NCBI GenBank assembly: GCA_003142015.1
Contig: PLOI01000076.1
Span: forward strand, 11,272 to 52,970
DNA: 41,699 nucleotides
Direction of reading: 5' to 3'
Source: Acidobacteriaceae bacterium
Lineage (GTDB): Bacteria; Acidobacteriota; Terriglobia; Terriglobales; Acidobacteriaceae
Below are positions 8,891 through 18,908 of this stretch, one piece after another. Each line of letters opens with the position of its first letter. The first letter of the stretch is position 1. Under the pieces are notes generated by a model. The model was given only the letters and a program-made list of their open reading frames with translations. It was not told the origin of the DNA and ran no database searches. Position numbers and translations under genes: made by a program.

Positions 8891-11374
8891 ATGCGTTCTC
8901 GTGCGATATCTTTATTTCTGTTCGTCTTTGCTAGCGGCTTGTGCGCGCAGCCACCTGCCAATCGCTTGGTTTTTGACGCAACGGCTCCCAATGACGCGCC
9001 CATGCCTGTTCCATCCCTGCTTGGCAGTAATCATGCCGCTAATGGAAGTACGATCACAGTCAATAGCCAGTATCTGATGCGAGACGGCAAACCTTGGATC
9101 CCGGTAATGGGCGAGTTTCACTTCACGCGCTACCCAGAGGCATATTGGGAAGAAGAGATTCTCAAGATGAAGGCCAGCGGCGTTGATATCATCTCAACCT
9201 ATGTTTTCTGGATTCATCACGAAGAGATTGAAGGCCAGTTCGATTGGAGCGGCCAGCGAGACTTGAGAAGATTTGCCGAACTGTGCGCCAGGCACGGAAT
9301 GTTGCTCTATCCGCGCATCGGTCCCTGGGACCACGGCGAGGTTCGCAACGGCGGGCTGCCTGACTGGGTGCTCAAGAAGAGCGCGGTGCGCTCCAATGAC
9401 CCTGTTTATCTTGCCGAGGTGAAACAGTTCTATGCGCAGATCGGCCAACAGCTTCATGGGCTTCTATGGAAGGACGGCGGGCCCGTGATCGGCATTCAAA
9501 TAGAAAATGAGTATGCGCTCAATGGCCCGGGGCAGGGGCGGCAACATCTGGCTGCTCTCAAACAAATGGCGATCGACAGCGGCCTCGACGTTCCACTGTA
9601 CACGGTAACAGGTTGGGACAATGCAGTCGTTCCCACAAATATGTTTCTGCCCGCCTATGGTGGAGGCTATCCCGACGCTCCCTGGGATACCGGCACCGGC
9701 GTTCTTCCTCCGGCCGCAATATATTCTTTTCTCTTTGGCAGTCGAGTGGCCGCCAATATGGGAGCGATTGGCGGCAACTCCGCAGCCGGCAGCCGGCACG
9801 ACGACGAACTGCGCGCCGAAACTCCATTCCTGACCGCAGAAGTTGGAGGCGGCAATCAGGACACCTATCACCGCAGGCCGGTGCTGGCCGTGGGCGACGT
9901 GGCGGCGACGATTCCCGTGATGATCGGTTCGGGGGTCAATCTCCTCGGCTATTACATGTACCAGGGCGGAGAGAATCCCGACGGGAAGTTGACTACGCTC
10001 CAAGAGTCGCAACGCACCGGTTATCCAACCGACGTTCCTGTAAAGGGCTACGACTTTCAGGCGCCTCTAGGTGAGTTTGGCCAGATGAATGCGACGTTGC
10101 GGGAGTTGAAGCTGGACCACTACTTTCTCCAGGACTTCGGCGCTCAGTTGGCTTCGGAGCGTGTCATCGCACCAACACCGCGCCCTGCGGGGCCGGCGGA
10201 TACATCCATTTTGAGGGCTTCGGCGCGCATTGACGGACAGCGTGGCTTTCTGTTTGTGAACAATTACATCCGGGAGCGGGAGCTTCCTTCGCGGCCCGGC
10301 ACTCAGTTTGAAATTCGAGTCACCGGCCAGACGTTACTCGTTCCGGCCATGCCTATTACCATTCCGGCCAACAGTTACTTCTATTGGCCAGTGAACCTGG
10401 ACCTAGATGGTGTCATGCTGCGCTATGCAACCGCCCAACCCATTCTGAAGATTAAGTTTGGCGGCGAGACATATGCCTTCTTCAAGTCAATCTCGGGCAT
10501 TGCCGCGGAGTTTGCGTTTCCGGCGGCAAACCGTTCGGCGGTCCACCTGGAGCGAGGCATGTTTTCCGAGGCAAACAGCACATTGACAGTGCGAGACCTC
10601 GAGCCGGGTCCGAGTACTGTAATTACGATTCACGGTATCAGTGGCATTACGCACATAGTGCTCCTCAGTGTGGAGCAGGCAGAAGATCTTTGGAGAGTGA
10701 ACTTCGAGGGGAACGACCAACTTGTGCTAACCAAGGCACAGGTCTATAGCGATGGATCGCATATTATCCTGCGCCAGATAGGCAAATCATTCTTTGACGC
10801 CGCGTTCTTTCCTGCCGGCACCTTCACCGCCTCTAATGCAACGGCCGAAGCCGGGGTAAGCAAGCAGACGGGGCTCTTCCAATTACTGAATCTGCGTGAA
10901 CCAGAGCGAAAGGTCGCGCTCCAGTTAGTGCAGACGCGGGCAATGGGCAAGGCGCCCTCGCCAGTTTTCGGCCCGGCACTGCCGTGGCGGCATGAAGCCG
11001 TGATCATGGCGCCAGATGACTCCAGCTTTAGTCAAGCGGGCGAATGGAGAATTGTAATTCCTCAAGGCGCGCTTGAAGGACTCAGCGATCTCTACCTCGG
11101 AGTGCATTATCAGGGCGATGAGGCGCGTTTTCTAAATGGCGGCCATCTGCTCACCGATAACTTTTTTAATGGGACAGACTGGCAAATCGGACTGAAACGG
11201 TTTCTTCCGGATTCGGCCTCAGCTACATTTTTTCTTCAGGTTTTACCGCTGTGCCAGCAAGCCCATATCTTCTTTGAACCGGGCAAGAAGCCTAGGTTCA
11301 ACAGTGACGGCCAGGCGGGAGTTCTGGATTCAGTTGAAGCTCTTCCCGAGTACGAGGTTGACTTGTCAAGATGA
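8891..11374 (+). CDS. Secreted beta-galactosidase, glycoside hydrolase family 35
   Basis: An N-terminal signal peptide (SLFLFVFASGLCAQ) sends this 827-aa enzyme out of the cytoplasm. GH35 hallmarks follow: GEFHFTRYPEAYWEEEI near residue 76, then GIQIENEY, where Glu207 is the expected acid/base. TAEVGGGNQDTYH places Glu317 where the nucleophile is expected. Beta-sandwich-like sequence fills the second half. GH35 enzymes release beta-linked terminal galactose from plant galactans, xyloglucan or oligosaccharides. GAAAGG about 9 nt upstream supports the ATG. Nearby galT, galK, sugar permease and TonB receptor genes fit galactoside use; the exact substrate is unknown. Confidence 0.9.
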   Translation: MRSRAISLFLFVFASGLCAQPPANRLVFDATAPNDAPMPVPSLLGSNHAANGSTITVNSQYLMRDGKPWIPVMGEFHFTRYPEAYWEEEILKMKASGVDIISTYVFWIHHEEIEGQFDWSGQRDLRRFAELCARHGMLLYPRIGPWDHGEVRNGGLPDWVLKKSAVRSNDPVYLAEVKQFYAQIGQQLHGLLWKDGGPVIGIQIENEYALNGPGQGRQHLAALKQMAIDSGLDVPLYTVTGWDNAVVPTNMFLPAYGGGYPDAPWDTGTGVLPPAAIYSFLFGSRVAANMGAIGGNSAAGSRHDDELRAETPFLTAEVGGGNQDTYHRRPVLAVGDVAATIPVMIGSGVNLLGYYMYQGGENPDGKLTTLQESQRTGYPTDVPVKGYDFQAPLGEFGQMNATLRELKLDHYFLQDFGAQLASERVIAPTPRPAGPADTSILRASARIDGQRGFLFVNNYIRERELPSRPGTQFEIRVTGQTLLVPAMPITIPANSYFYWPVNLDLDGVMLRYATAQPILKIKFGGETYAFFKSISGIAAEFAFPAANRSAVHLERGMFSEANSTLTVRDLEPGPSTVITIHGISGITHIVLLSVEQAEDLWRVNFEGNDQLVLTKAQVYSDGSHIILRQIGKSFFDAAFFPAGTFTASNATAEAGVSKQTGLFQLLNLREPERKVALQLVQTRAMGKAPSPVFGPALPWRHEAVIMAPDDSSFSQAGEWRIVIPQGALEGLSDLYLGVHYQGDEARFLNGGHLLTDNFFNGTDWQIGLKRFLPDSASATFFLQVLPLCQQAHIFFEPGKKPRFNSDGQAGVLDSVEALPEYEVDLSR

Positions 11375-11420
11375 TGCTTTGCTTATCGCCAGGCCACCGC
11401 TCTATTCGGTGATATGTTGG

Positions 11421-11454
11421 ATGCGGCGAAAACAACGTATGCTCGCCGCCGCAT
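11421..11454. other. Perfect 8-bp inverted repeat between convergent genes
   Basis: ATGCGGCG (11421-11428) and CGCCGCAT (11447-11454) pair perfectly with an 18-nt loop between the GH35 stop and the regulator stop. No T-run flanks it, so a terminator role is only possible. Confidence 0.35.
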
Positions 11455-11479
11455 GGCCATCAGTGTTGGCGAAGCCGCC

Positions 11480-12172
11480 TTACAGATGGATCAGTCCCCG
11501 CTGCAGCGCTATCACTACGGCCTGGGTACGGTCACTGGCGTTCAGGCGCCCCAGGATGACGCTTACGTGGCATTTCACTGTAGCCTCGGTTATACCCAGA
11601 TTGTTGGCAATCTCTCTATTGGACTTGCCTGTTGCCATCAGTCCGAGCACCTCGCGTTCGCGGTTGCTGAGGCTTGAGTCAGGCATGCGCGAGGCCAGCG
11701 CCTGAGACATTGTCGGAGGCAGATACCGGCCGCCGGCGTGAACTCGCTTTACCGCGTTGACCAGCATCTCCTGGGGCATGCCCTTAACCAGGTAGCCGGT
11801 GGCTCCCGCCTCCATAGCCTGGAAAATGTCTTCGTCGCCTGCGTAAGTAGTGAGCACAATAAACCGGGCCTTGGGGGACTGGCTGCGAATACGGCGAATG
11901 GTCTCGACGCCGCTGATACCGGGCAGTCGCAAATCCATGAGGGTGATGTCCGGGAGGTGGAGCGCGTGCAACGCAATCGCTTCTTCCCCGCTGCCGGCCT
12001 GGGCCACCGTCTCCATCTCCTTGCTGGACGCAATGAGTGCCGTGATCCCAACCCGCATAATCGGGTGATCATCGACAACAAGGATGCGGATCGGCGCCAT
12101 AAGCGGATTATAGGGCGTGGAAGACATTATGCTCGGTTCTGGCGCGGAGACTGTTGAATTCCCGTGCATCAT
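11480..12172 (-). CDS. NarL/FixJ-family response regulator
   Basis: The receiver domain covers about residues 27-145, with acidic pocket Asp34/Asp35, phosphoacceptor Asp80 in LMDLRLPG, and the conserved Lys in YLVKG. A LuxR-type helix-turn-helix follows (LSNREREVLGLMATGKSNRE, about 168-215). This is a DNA-binding transcription regulator activated by phosphorylation. Its ATG overlaps the stop of the kinase gene (ATGA, 12169-12172), so the two are co-translated and almost certainly a cognate pair. A start at MAPIRILVVDDH (residue 25) would match most family members better, so the true N-terminus is uncertain. Confidence 0.93.
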   Translation of the reverse strand: MMHGNSTVSAPEPSIMSSTPYNPLMAPIRILVVDDHPIMRVGITALIASSKEMETVAQAGSGEEAIALHALHLPDITLMDLRLPGISGVETIRRIRSQSPKARFIVLTTYAGDEDIFQAMEAGATGYLVKGMPQEMLVNAVKRVHAGGRYLPPTMSQALASRMPDSSLSNREREVLGLMATGKSNREIANNLGITEATVKCHVSVILGRLNASDRTQAVVIALQRGLIHL

Positions 12173-15162
12173 ATTGCGATGGCTGTGCGAGGAATCCTTA
12201 GCCGCACACAGGTTCCCTTCAGAGGGGCGCTCTCAATCTCGAATTTTCCGTTGAACTGGTGAACTCTCTCCTGCATCCCACACAGACCGAAGTGCTCATC
12301 GGAGAAGGCTTTCGCGGCGTCGAACCCTTGCCCGTCGTCCTTTATAGTCAACGAAAGAGACTCGTCGGCGTAGGAGAGCTCCGTTTCAATCTGTTGCGCG
12401 TGCCCGTGCAAGATCGCGTTAAATACCGCTTCCCGGGCCACCATCATGAGTTCATGCGTGGCAGGCAGGGCGATGGCAAATGGCTTCCCAAGCAGACGAT
12501 AAACCACCTCCACGCCATGTTCCCGGCCAATTCGTTCTGCCATGCGCTGGAGTGCAATTTCCAGATCGACGAGTGCATGCTCCTCTCCACGCAGATTCCA
12601 CACTGCCTGCCGTGCCTCATCTACTGTTGCGCGAACTTGCGTGGCAGCATAGTCGATCAAGTGTGACCTTGACTCATTGTCGACCTCACCGCTTGACGCG
12701 GCCTCGAGCAGCGCGGATATGCTTACGCAGCCCTGGATGAGCGTGTCGTGCATCTCGCGCGCCAGCCTCGTCCGCTCCGCCAACACTGCCTTGAAGCGGT
12801 CGTGAATCTGTTTCATCCGGACCTGGTACGCAAAGACAGATAGCAGCGCCGCGAACAGCACGCAGATAGCCACAAACCACTGCGTCCGGTAGAAATAGGG
12901 TCTTTTGATCAATCCAATCGAGGCGCGGGCCTCATGAGCCGGATCGTCCGTCTCCCAGGCCTCCACAAGAAATGTGTAGTTGCCTGCGGGAAGATTGGTG
13001 TAGGTAGCCAGCCGCTGCTGCGCGCTTGCGTAGGTCCAGGTCCGGTCATAGCCGTCGAGTTTATAGCGAAAGCGAAGTCCTTCCTGCGAGCGCAGCAACA
13101 CCGGCTCATACCCAATCTCCAAGCGGCTGCTGCTTGCATCCAAAGTCAGTTTTCCGGTCAGCGGGGCCGGGCGTCCATCAACCGAAACGGCGTCGATATT
13201 CAGGTTGGGGAAGAACGGATGCTCCAGCTCATCCGGGCGAATGCTCCACAACCCCTGGCTGGTGGGAAACCACGCTTCGCCGCTGCCGGTCATAGCCCCC
13301 GCCGGTTGCGTTCCCCCATAAAACTGTGTGGGCTTGCCGCCCTCATCGGCGCGAAAGATGCGCAACGAGAGAAGCTGTTGCGGGTCGATGGCCTGTGCAT
13401 CCAGTTCGGCACGGTTCAGCAGCATCACTCCCGAGGGACCGCTGACCCAGAAATGGCCCTTCTTATCTTCGAGAATGGAATAGATACTGTCGCTGGCCAG
13501 CCCGTTGGCCGTAGTGAAGTGGGATAGCTGGTCATTGCGATAGCGATAAAGTCCATGGGCGCGTGTGCCGATCCAGATTCCACCATCCACGTCCTGATGG
13601 AGCGCCCACACCTTCTCGTCGCCCAACGCGGCGGTCATCGCGTCGTGATTGAATTCTCCATTCTTGTACTGGCTCAACCCATGCTCGGTGCCTATCCAGA
13701 TGGTCCCATCCCGATCTTCCAGGAGCGAACGGATACTGTTATAAACCAGTCCATTCTGCGCAGTGAAGTTATGAATACCTCCCTGATCGAGGCGACTCAC
13801 TCCGTTATCGGTCCCAATCCAAAGAGAGCCATCTTTGGATTCGAGAAAGACGCGCACAAAATTGTTCACCAGGCCTTCGTGTGTAGTGAAGTGCGTGGTT
13901 CCTTGGGCGGAATGATGATAGACGCCGCCGCCGTCGGTCCCGACCCAAAGCGATCCATCCCGGCTGCGCAGCACATTGCGAACCCGTACATCACCCAGTT
14001 CCGGAAATCTGACCGGTTCTGCATGGCCTCCCTGCACATGGACCAACTGGTTAGAGGCGGCCCACAGCGAACCGTCTGTATCTAAAGTGACCGTTCCGAA
14101 ATCCGAGTCGGCAGCTTCGGACAGGGCCAGAACGCGCACCGGCGTACGGCTGAGGCGCATCATGCCGGCCTGGGTTCCTAACCACAGATCGCGGTCGGAA
14201 TCGGCAAAGATGGAGAGCACGGTGTTACTAATCAGGGGCGAGGGCGCCTTCAGGCGTGTAACGCGATTGCCGCGAATCCTGAAGATTCCCGCACCGATAG
14301 CGCCGGCCCACAACTCACCGTTGGGCGCCTCTCGCAGGGATCGGATGGTGCCGGAAACCTCGGGCACCGGCGCGAAGCGGTCCTGTCCCGGCAGCAGCCG
14401 GTAAAGCCCGCCGACCGTCCCCACCCAGATCACTCTGTCAGAGGTCTGGAGAAAGGATTTCACCTTATTCTTGCTGTCGCTGCCCGGCAGCGAATACTCG
14501 CGAGTTTTACCGTCCTTGAGCGAGTAAAGGCGCGAGCCGCCCACCCAAATGCGGCCGGAACGGTCTTCCATCACGGCATGAACGTTGAAGACGGGCAGGC
14601 CAAGTGGTTTGTCAGCGCGTTCCAGGCTGCCGTTCTTGGCCCAGAACAGGCCGTCGTCGGTGGCAACCCACAATAAGCCGTTATGGTCTTCGGCCAGCGC
14701 GCGCACAAAGTCGGCAGCCTGGCCTTGCGCGACGGGATAGGCATGAAAGGCGCCATTTTGCCACTCGATCAAACCGCTGCCGTCGGTGCCGATCCACAGG
14801 CGGCCATCGTGGCCGGCTAGCAGGCAAAAGACGCTGTTCTCTCCGAAGGCAGGCGTATTCTCATGGGCAAAGAGGCGGAAGCGCGCCCCATCAAAACGCA
14901 ACAGACCGCCGCTGGTTCCCACCCAAAGGTAGCCGTCCTGAGTCTGTGCGAAGGCTTGCACAGTCTCCTCCGGCAAACCATCCTGCGACTGCCAGGAGCG
15001 AATCGTGTAGTTCCACTCCTCGTTCCCCGCGGTGAGCGACTCGGCCGCCGATGGCCGCGCCCGCGCGCTTGCAAAAGCCGGCGCAAGCGCTCCAAGCGCA
15101 GCCAAAAGAAGCCCGCAAAGCAGCAGAGAGTTTCCGCGCGAAGATGGCTTGACCGTCAACAT
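12169..15162 (-). CDS. Two-component sensor histidine kinase with periplasmic propeller and Y_Y_Y domain
   Basis: The 997-aa membrane kinase has a signal/anchor segment (LLLCGLLLAALGALAPA). About 600 residues of two-component propeller repeats follow, with recurring W(V/I)GT motifs, then a Y_Y_Y domain (FRYKLDGYDRTW). One membrane helix lies at about 760-785, a HisKA_3 domain has REMHDT with the phospho-His, and an HATPase region ends the protein (DDGQGFD, FGLCGM). Such periplasmic propellers usually sense oligosaccharides in Bacteroidetes; here galactoside sensing is inferred from neighbours. I chose ATG 15162 (GGGGA upstream) because a longer reading would begin inside a hairpin repeat. Confidence 0.92.
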   Translation of the reverse strand: MLTVKPSSRGNSLLLCGLLLAALGALAPAFASARARPSAAESLTAGNEEWNYTIRSWQSQDGLPEETVQAFAQTQDGYLWVGTSGGLLRFDGARFRLFAHENTPAFGENSVFCLLAGHDGRLWIGTDGSGLIEWQNGAFHAYPVAQGQAADFVRALAEDHNGLLWVATDDGLFWAKNGSLERADKPLGLPVFNVHAVMEDRSGRIWVGGSRLYSLKDGKTREYSLPGSDSKNKVKSFLQTSDRVIWVGTVGGLYRLLPGQDRFAPVPEVSGTIRSLREAPNGELWAGAIGAGIFRIRGNRVTRLKAPSPLISNTVLSIFADSDRDLWLGTQAGMMRLSRTPVRVLALSEAADSDFGTVTLDTDGSLWAASNQLVHVQGGHAEPVRFPELGDVRVRNVLRSRDGSLWVGTDGGGVYHHSAQGTTHFTTHEGLVNNFVRVFLESKDGSLWIGTDNGVSRLDQGGIHNFTAQNGLVYNSIRSLLEDRDGTIWIGTEHGLSQYKNGEFNHDAMTAALGDEKVWALHQDVDGGIWIGTRAHGLYRYRNDQLSHFTTANGLASDSIYSILEDKKGHFWVSGPSGVMLLNRAELDAQAIDPQQLLSLRIFRADEGGKPTQFYGGTQPAGAMTGSGEAWFPTSQGLWSIRPDELEHPFFPNLNIDAVSVDGRPAPLTGKLTLDASSSRLEIGYEPVLLRSQEGLRFRYKLDGYDRTWTYASAQQRLATYTNLPAGNYTFLVEAWETDDPAHEARASIGLIKRPYFYRTQWFVAICVLFAALLSVFAYQVRMKQIHDRFKAVLAERTRLAREMHDTLIQGCVSISALLEAASSGEVDNESRSHLIDYAATQVRATVDEARQAVWNLRGEEHALVDLEIALQRMAERIGREHGVEVVYRLLGKPFAIALPATHELMMVAREAVFNAILHGHAQQIETELSYADESLSLTIKDDGQGFDAAKAFSDEHFGLCGMQERVHQFNGKFEIESAPLKGTCVRLRIPRTAIAI

Positions 15163-15188
15163 ACGTCCCCAACCATTATCTCTGGGTG

Positions 15189-15236
15189 CCCCATCCTTGC
15201 CACGTATTTGTTTTTGTGGCAAGGGTGGGATACGCA
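15189..15236. repeat. 14-bp hairpin repeat upstream of the sensor kinase
   Basis: CCCATCCTTGCCAC and GTGGCAAGGGTGGG form a 14-bp stem with one G-U pair around a 12-nt T-rich loop. From memory, similar CAAGGGTGGG-type palindromes are scattered in acidobacterial genomes, so this is probably a REP-like dispersed element and not a terminator. It lies in the kinase promoter region. Confidence 0.6.
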
Positions 15237-15253
15237 ACACTCAACTCGGCGCG

Positions 15254-15287
15254 AAAAAAGGCCCGGACGATCCTCATCGCCCGGGCC
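15254..15287 (-). terminator. Rho-independent terminator of the TonB-receptor gene
   Basis: Read on the minus strand, a 12-bp stem (GGCCCGGGCGAT paired with ATCGTCCGGGCC, one G-U pair, 4-nt loop) is followed directly by six T. It lies 18 nt after the receptor stop codon and separates that transcript from the kinase-regulator pair. Confidence 0.92.
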
Positions 15288-15305
15288 TCAGGTTAAGGTG
15301 TGAAA

Positions 15306-18300
15306 TCAGAAGGTCAAGCGGAGCGCGCCTTGGAAGACACGAGGCTGACTGTTCGTGCCGGTGATTATGCCAAAAACAGTTGGGCCCTGATTAACGGTGG
15401 ACGCCGGGTTGGAGAAGCTCGGATGGTTGGTGGCGTTGAAGGCATCCCAGCGGAACTGGAAGGTCTTTCCTTGCGTCAGAGCCCAGTTCTTCATGATCGA
15501 TGCATCGATGCCAAAGACGCCCGGTCCCCAGTAGGCGTTCTTGCCCGTGTCGCCGAAACCGCACCATCCCGGCGTTTGGTCGTTACAGGAGACGGGAAGG
15601 GTGAAGGCTGCTGGGTTGAAGTAGCCTTTGCTCGGATTAGTCCAATCCCAGTGGCTGCCCTTGCCCATGTTGTTGGCCACGCCCGAAGCGAAATCGGCGC
15701 GGTTATTCCACATGCCGACTCCGGGGTCCGTACCCCACTGGCCAATCGAGAACGGGTTGCCCTTCTGCCAGGTGATGATGCCGCTCAACTGCCATCCGCC
15801 GACCGTCTCTTCCATCAGCTTGCCCTTTTCCTTGAGCGAGGGGGCATGGTAGATAAAGTTGCTAATCCAGTTAAACGGCATATCCTGGTTGGCGTTGCCG
15901 CGGTTCCACTTGGCGCTGATCGGATTGCCAAGTGCCGGATTGCCGAAGGAGACGTTGCTGCTGCTGGCGACGTCGATGGTATGCGACCACGTGAAGCTGG
16001 ACTGCACCTGGAGGCCGTGCCATACGTGTTGATCCAGGCTGAACTGCAGCGAGTTGTAGCTCGCCGTCGCCCAGCTCTGGTCATCGTAGATGTCCCCCAA
16101 GTTCGAGTTCACGTAAAACTTTGACGTATTCGCATACGGCGGGTTCATGTCGATGAGCACCGACAGGTGTTCGGTTTCGTTGCCCACATAAGCCATGCGG
16201 AGGGCCGTCGTCGGTGTGAGCTGCTGCTCGACCGAGACGTTCCAGGCATACGTTGTGGGCTGCTTGAAGTTGCGCGCGAAGACCTGGCCGATTTGCTGGC
16301 CCTTGGGAATGGCAATGGTTTTCGCCGGTTTGTAGGAAAGCGTCGCCCAGGGGAATGTTCCCGGGAAGGGGCTTGTCGTATAGGGGGAGACAGAGCTGGA
16401 CCAGGGGTTATCAAAGGGGATGATACCACCTTTGAGAGTTGAATCGGGACAGGCGGCAGCGCCGCAGGTGCCGTCCCAATCCCATCCCGAGAAGTTAAAG
16501 GTGGGGCTGAAGGGGGCGACGTCGGCAGCGTGGTTGTATTCCGAGTACTGCAGCGGACCGGTGAACATGCCGGCGCCGGCGTGGAAGACAGTATGCGGCA
16601 GTGCCTTGGGCTGGTAGGCCACGCCGATGCGAGGCTCCCAGTAATTGTAATCGCTGTTCATCAGGGTATTAGGCACGCCAGGGTCGCCGGGGAAGTCGAG
16701 TCCTGCGGGAGCGTTGGTATACACGGTGCTTTGCTGGCCGGGCACGCTATTCGCGAAACCGGCGAAGCTATTCGTGCCGGGAATCCAGGCTGCGCCGCGG
16801 TTGCCTTGGGAGACGGGAGGCGTATTCGGATCCCAGCGCAGGCCCAGGTTGATGGTCAGGTTGGGAAGAATCTTCCAGTCGTCCTGGATGAAGGGTCCAA
16901 TCTGCCAGCCGGCCACATCGGCAATCTCGCCGGCGCCCTGCATGTACCCCGATCCGGCGCCCACCATATAATCGGCCAGGTATCCGCCCCATGGGGAACA
17001 GTCGGTTTGGGGACCAGTACTGGGACAAGCAATGCCGGAAAAGGAATTCCCGCCCGAGCCTGTTCCACTTCTTCCAAACCCGATCAACGGCTGAGTCGGA
17101 TACGCCGTATTCTCGGCCGCGTGCTGATGCATCAGGTCGATGCCGGCGGTGATCGAGTGCTTGCCCATCTGCTTGTTCAGCGTATCGACCAGGCCGAGGG
17201 AAGTGCGGAGCTCCTGCGAGGGCTCATCCCAGCCGCTCTCAAAGCCGTAGTTCGAGTTGATGCGGAGAGCGCCCATGTAGCAACTGCCCGTGGGCTCGTT
17301 GACCCCAATACCCGCAAAATTAGAATCCCCGCTGTTATTGGAGAAGCACATCGCCTTGCCGTCGCTGCCCAGTTCCTGGGCGGCGCTGTGCGCGCTCATC
17401 TGGGTCATAAAGACCGAGATGGTGTTGACCGTCTTCGGATTGATCGTCCAGGTGTGCTGCACCAGGTTGTTGAAGAAGTACATCTGCTGCCAGAAGCTGG
17501 CAGTCCACGACCCGTGGTTGTAGGCGCTCTCCATGTTGCCTGCAACGTCGGACGACGGAGCCTCGAATTCGTTGTTATACGAGCGCAGCGAGAGGGTCTG
17601 CGAGGGCGAGAGGTTGTAGTCCAGCTTGAGGGTGCCCTCGTCGTAGCTGTTGTGGACGGTGGGATAGGTGTACATCATATCGCCGTTGGCCCTTTGCACC
17701 CCGGTCGTCAAAGCCGCAGTGTTGGCCACGATATTGGAGCTTCTGAGCATGCCATATTTCGCAAAATAATTCGCGGCCGGAGATATGTGCTGAATGTTGG
17801 TATCGAGCTGGTTGGGCACGCCGCCGATCGTCTTGAAGGGACCATTCAGGTCTGTTGTGCCCGCAGCGAAATCGATCGCCGAGGCCAGGCCGCTGAAGTC
17901 GCCCGCGAGCATGGCGGCGGTCGGCGTGGAGGTCTTCGTGTCGGTTGAGTTCCAAATGATCTTGGTGCCCTGGTAGTTGGCGAAGAAGAAGAGCTTATCC
18001 TTCTTGATCGGCCCGCCGGCGAAGGCGCCGAACTGGTTGCGCCGCAGCGTATCGGTCTGGTGGCTGAACCAGTCGGTGGCGTTCAGGTCGTTGTTGCGGA
18101 TGTACCAGAAGGCGCCGCCGTGGAACTGGTTCGTGCCGCTCTTGGTGGCGATGGAGACCACCGCGCCGGGCGCAAAGCCGAACTGCGCGCCGTAGTTGCT
18201 GGTGATGACCTTGAACTCCTGGGTAGCGTCGGAGTTCGGGAAGGGCGAGGTCAGCAGGTCGTAGTTGTCCATGTTGGTGACGCCGTCGAGCATGTAGAAT

Positions 18301-18908
18301 GTGCTGCCCTGGCGACCGCCGGCAGCGCTGGCGCCGGTCTCGGTCGGGAAGGAGAAGCCGGTCTGAATGCCTTCGCCGCCGTGATTTATAACGTTGACAG
18401 TGCCGGGCGCCAACAGAACCAGGCTCGAAGGATCGCGTCCGTTGAGCGGCAGCGCGGAGATGGAGGCTTCATTGATCGTCGTGCCCAGCTCGGCCGATGA
18501 TGTATTGATCAGCTCGGCATCGGCCGTAACAGAGATTGTCTCTGCCTTGCCTGTGCCAATCTTGAGGCGCACATCCTGCGTTGCGGCCAGATTGACCGTC
18601 AGTACAATGCCCTTCTGCACATAACGGGCAAAGCCGGTCGCATCGATGGCCAGCGTGTAGTTGCCAATCGGCAGCGGCCGGATCAGGTAGTTTCCTGCGC
18701 TATCCGTTTTAACAGTCTGGGTAAAATTTGTGTCGATGTTGGTGACGGTAACGATCGCTCCGGCTACAGCAGCTCCGGATTGATCGGTAATCTGGCCGGT
18801 TAAGCTGGCGCTGGTGCCTTGTCCATAGGCGAGAAGCCCTGAGCCAACGAGGCCAACGAGGATGATGAGCAAGACTGCATGTACATACTTTTCTTTGACG
18901 AATCTCAC
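15306..18908 (-). CDS. Oar-like TonB-dependent outer-membrane receptor
   Basis: A signal peptide (HAVLLIILVGLVGSGLLAYG) is followed by a carboxypeptidase-regulatory-like beta domain (LTGQITDQSGAAVAGAIVTV, about 35-115), a plug region with LPLNGRDPSSLVLLAPG, and a long beta-barrel ending RVFQGALRLTF with the terminal Phe expected for outer-membrane insertion. The size (1200 aa) matches the large receptors that are expanded in Acidobacteria. They take up or bind glycans and other ligands; the substrate is not readable from sequence. GTG at 18908 is preceded by CAGGAGG at 5 nt, which decides the start over an upstream TTG at 18926. Confidence 0.9.
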   Translation of the reverse strand: MRFVKEKYVHAVLLIILVGLVGSGLLAYGQGTSASLTGQITDQSGAAVAGAIVTVTNIDTNFTQTVKTDSAGNYLIRPLPIGNYTLAIDATGFARYVQKGIVLTVNLAATQDVRLKIGTGKAETISVTADAELINTSSAELGTTINEASISALPLNGRDPSSLVLLAPGTVNVINHGGEGIQTGFSFPTETGASAAGGRQGSTFYMLDGVTNMDNYDLLTSPFPNSDATQEFKVITSNYGAQFGFAPGAVVSIATKSGTNQFHGGAFWYIRNNDLNATDWFSHQTDTLRRNQFGAFAGGPIKKDKLFFFANYQGTKIIWNSTDTKTSTPTAAMLAGDFSGLASAIDFAAGTTDLNGPFKTIGGVPNQLDTNIQHISPAANYFAKYGMLRSSNIVANTAALTTGVQRANGDMMYTYPTVHNSYDEGTLKLDYNLSPSQTLSLRSYNNEFEAPSSDVAGNMESAYNHGSWTASFWQQMYFFNNLVQHTWTINPKTVNTISVFMTQMSAHSAAQELGSDGKAMCFSNNSGDSNFAGIGVNEPTGSCYMGALRINSNYGFESGWDEPSQELRTSLGLVDTLNKQMGKHSITAGIDLMHQHAAENTAYPTQPLIGFGRSGTGSGGNSFSGIACPSTGPQTDCSPWGGYLADYMVGAGSGYMQGAGEIADVAGWQIGPFIQDDWKILPNLTINLGLRWDPNTPPVSQGNRGAAWIPGTNSFAGFANSVPGQQSTVYTNAPAGLDFPGDPGVPNTLMNSDYNYWEPRIGVAYQPKALPHTVFHAGAGMFTGPLQYSEYNHAADVAPFSPTFNFSGWDWDGTCGAAACPDSTLKGGIIPFDNPWSSSVSPYTTSPFPGTFPWATLSYKPAKTIAIPKGQQIGQVFARNFKQPTTYAWNVSVEQQLTPTTALRMAYVGNETEHLSVLIDMNPPYANTSKFYVNSNLGDIYDDQSWATASYNSLQFSLDQHVWHGLQVQSSFTWSHTIDVASSSNVSFGNPALGNPISAKWNRGNANQDMPFNWISNFIYHAPSLKEKGKLMEETVGGWQLSGIITWQKGNPFSIGQWGTDPGVGMWNNRADFASGVANNMGKGSHWDWTNPSKGYFNPAAFTLPVSCNDQTPGWCGFGDTGKNAYWGPGVFGIDASIMKNWALTQGKTFQFRWDAFNATNHPSFSNPASTVNQGPTVFGIITGTNSQPRVFQGALRLTF

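Noticed and set aside
11414-11677. Small plus-strand frame between GH35 and regulator genes
   Set aside because: It runs into the antisense of the response regulator and has no ribosome-binding site or known motif.
16530-17948. 472-codon open frame on the plus strand
   Set aside because: It is antisense to the TonB-dependent receptor barrel and shows no recognisable domain.
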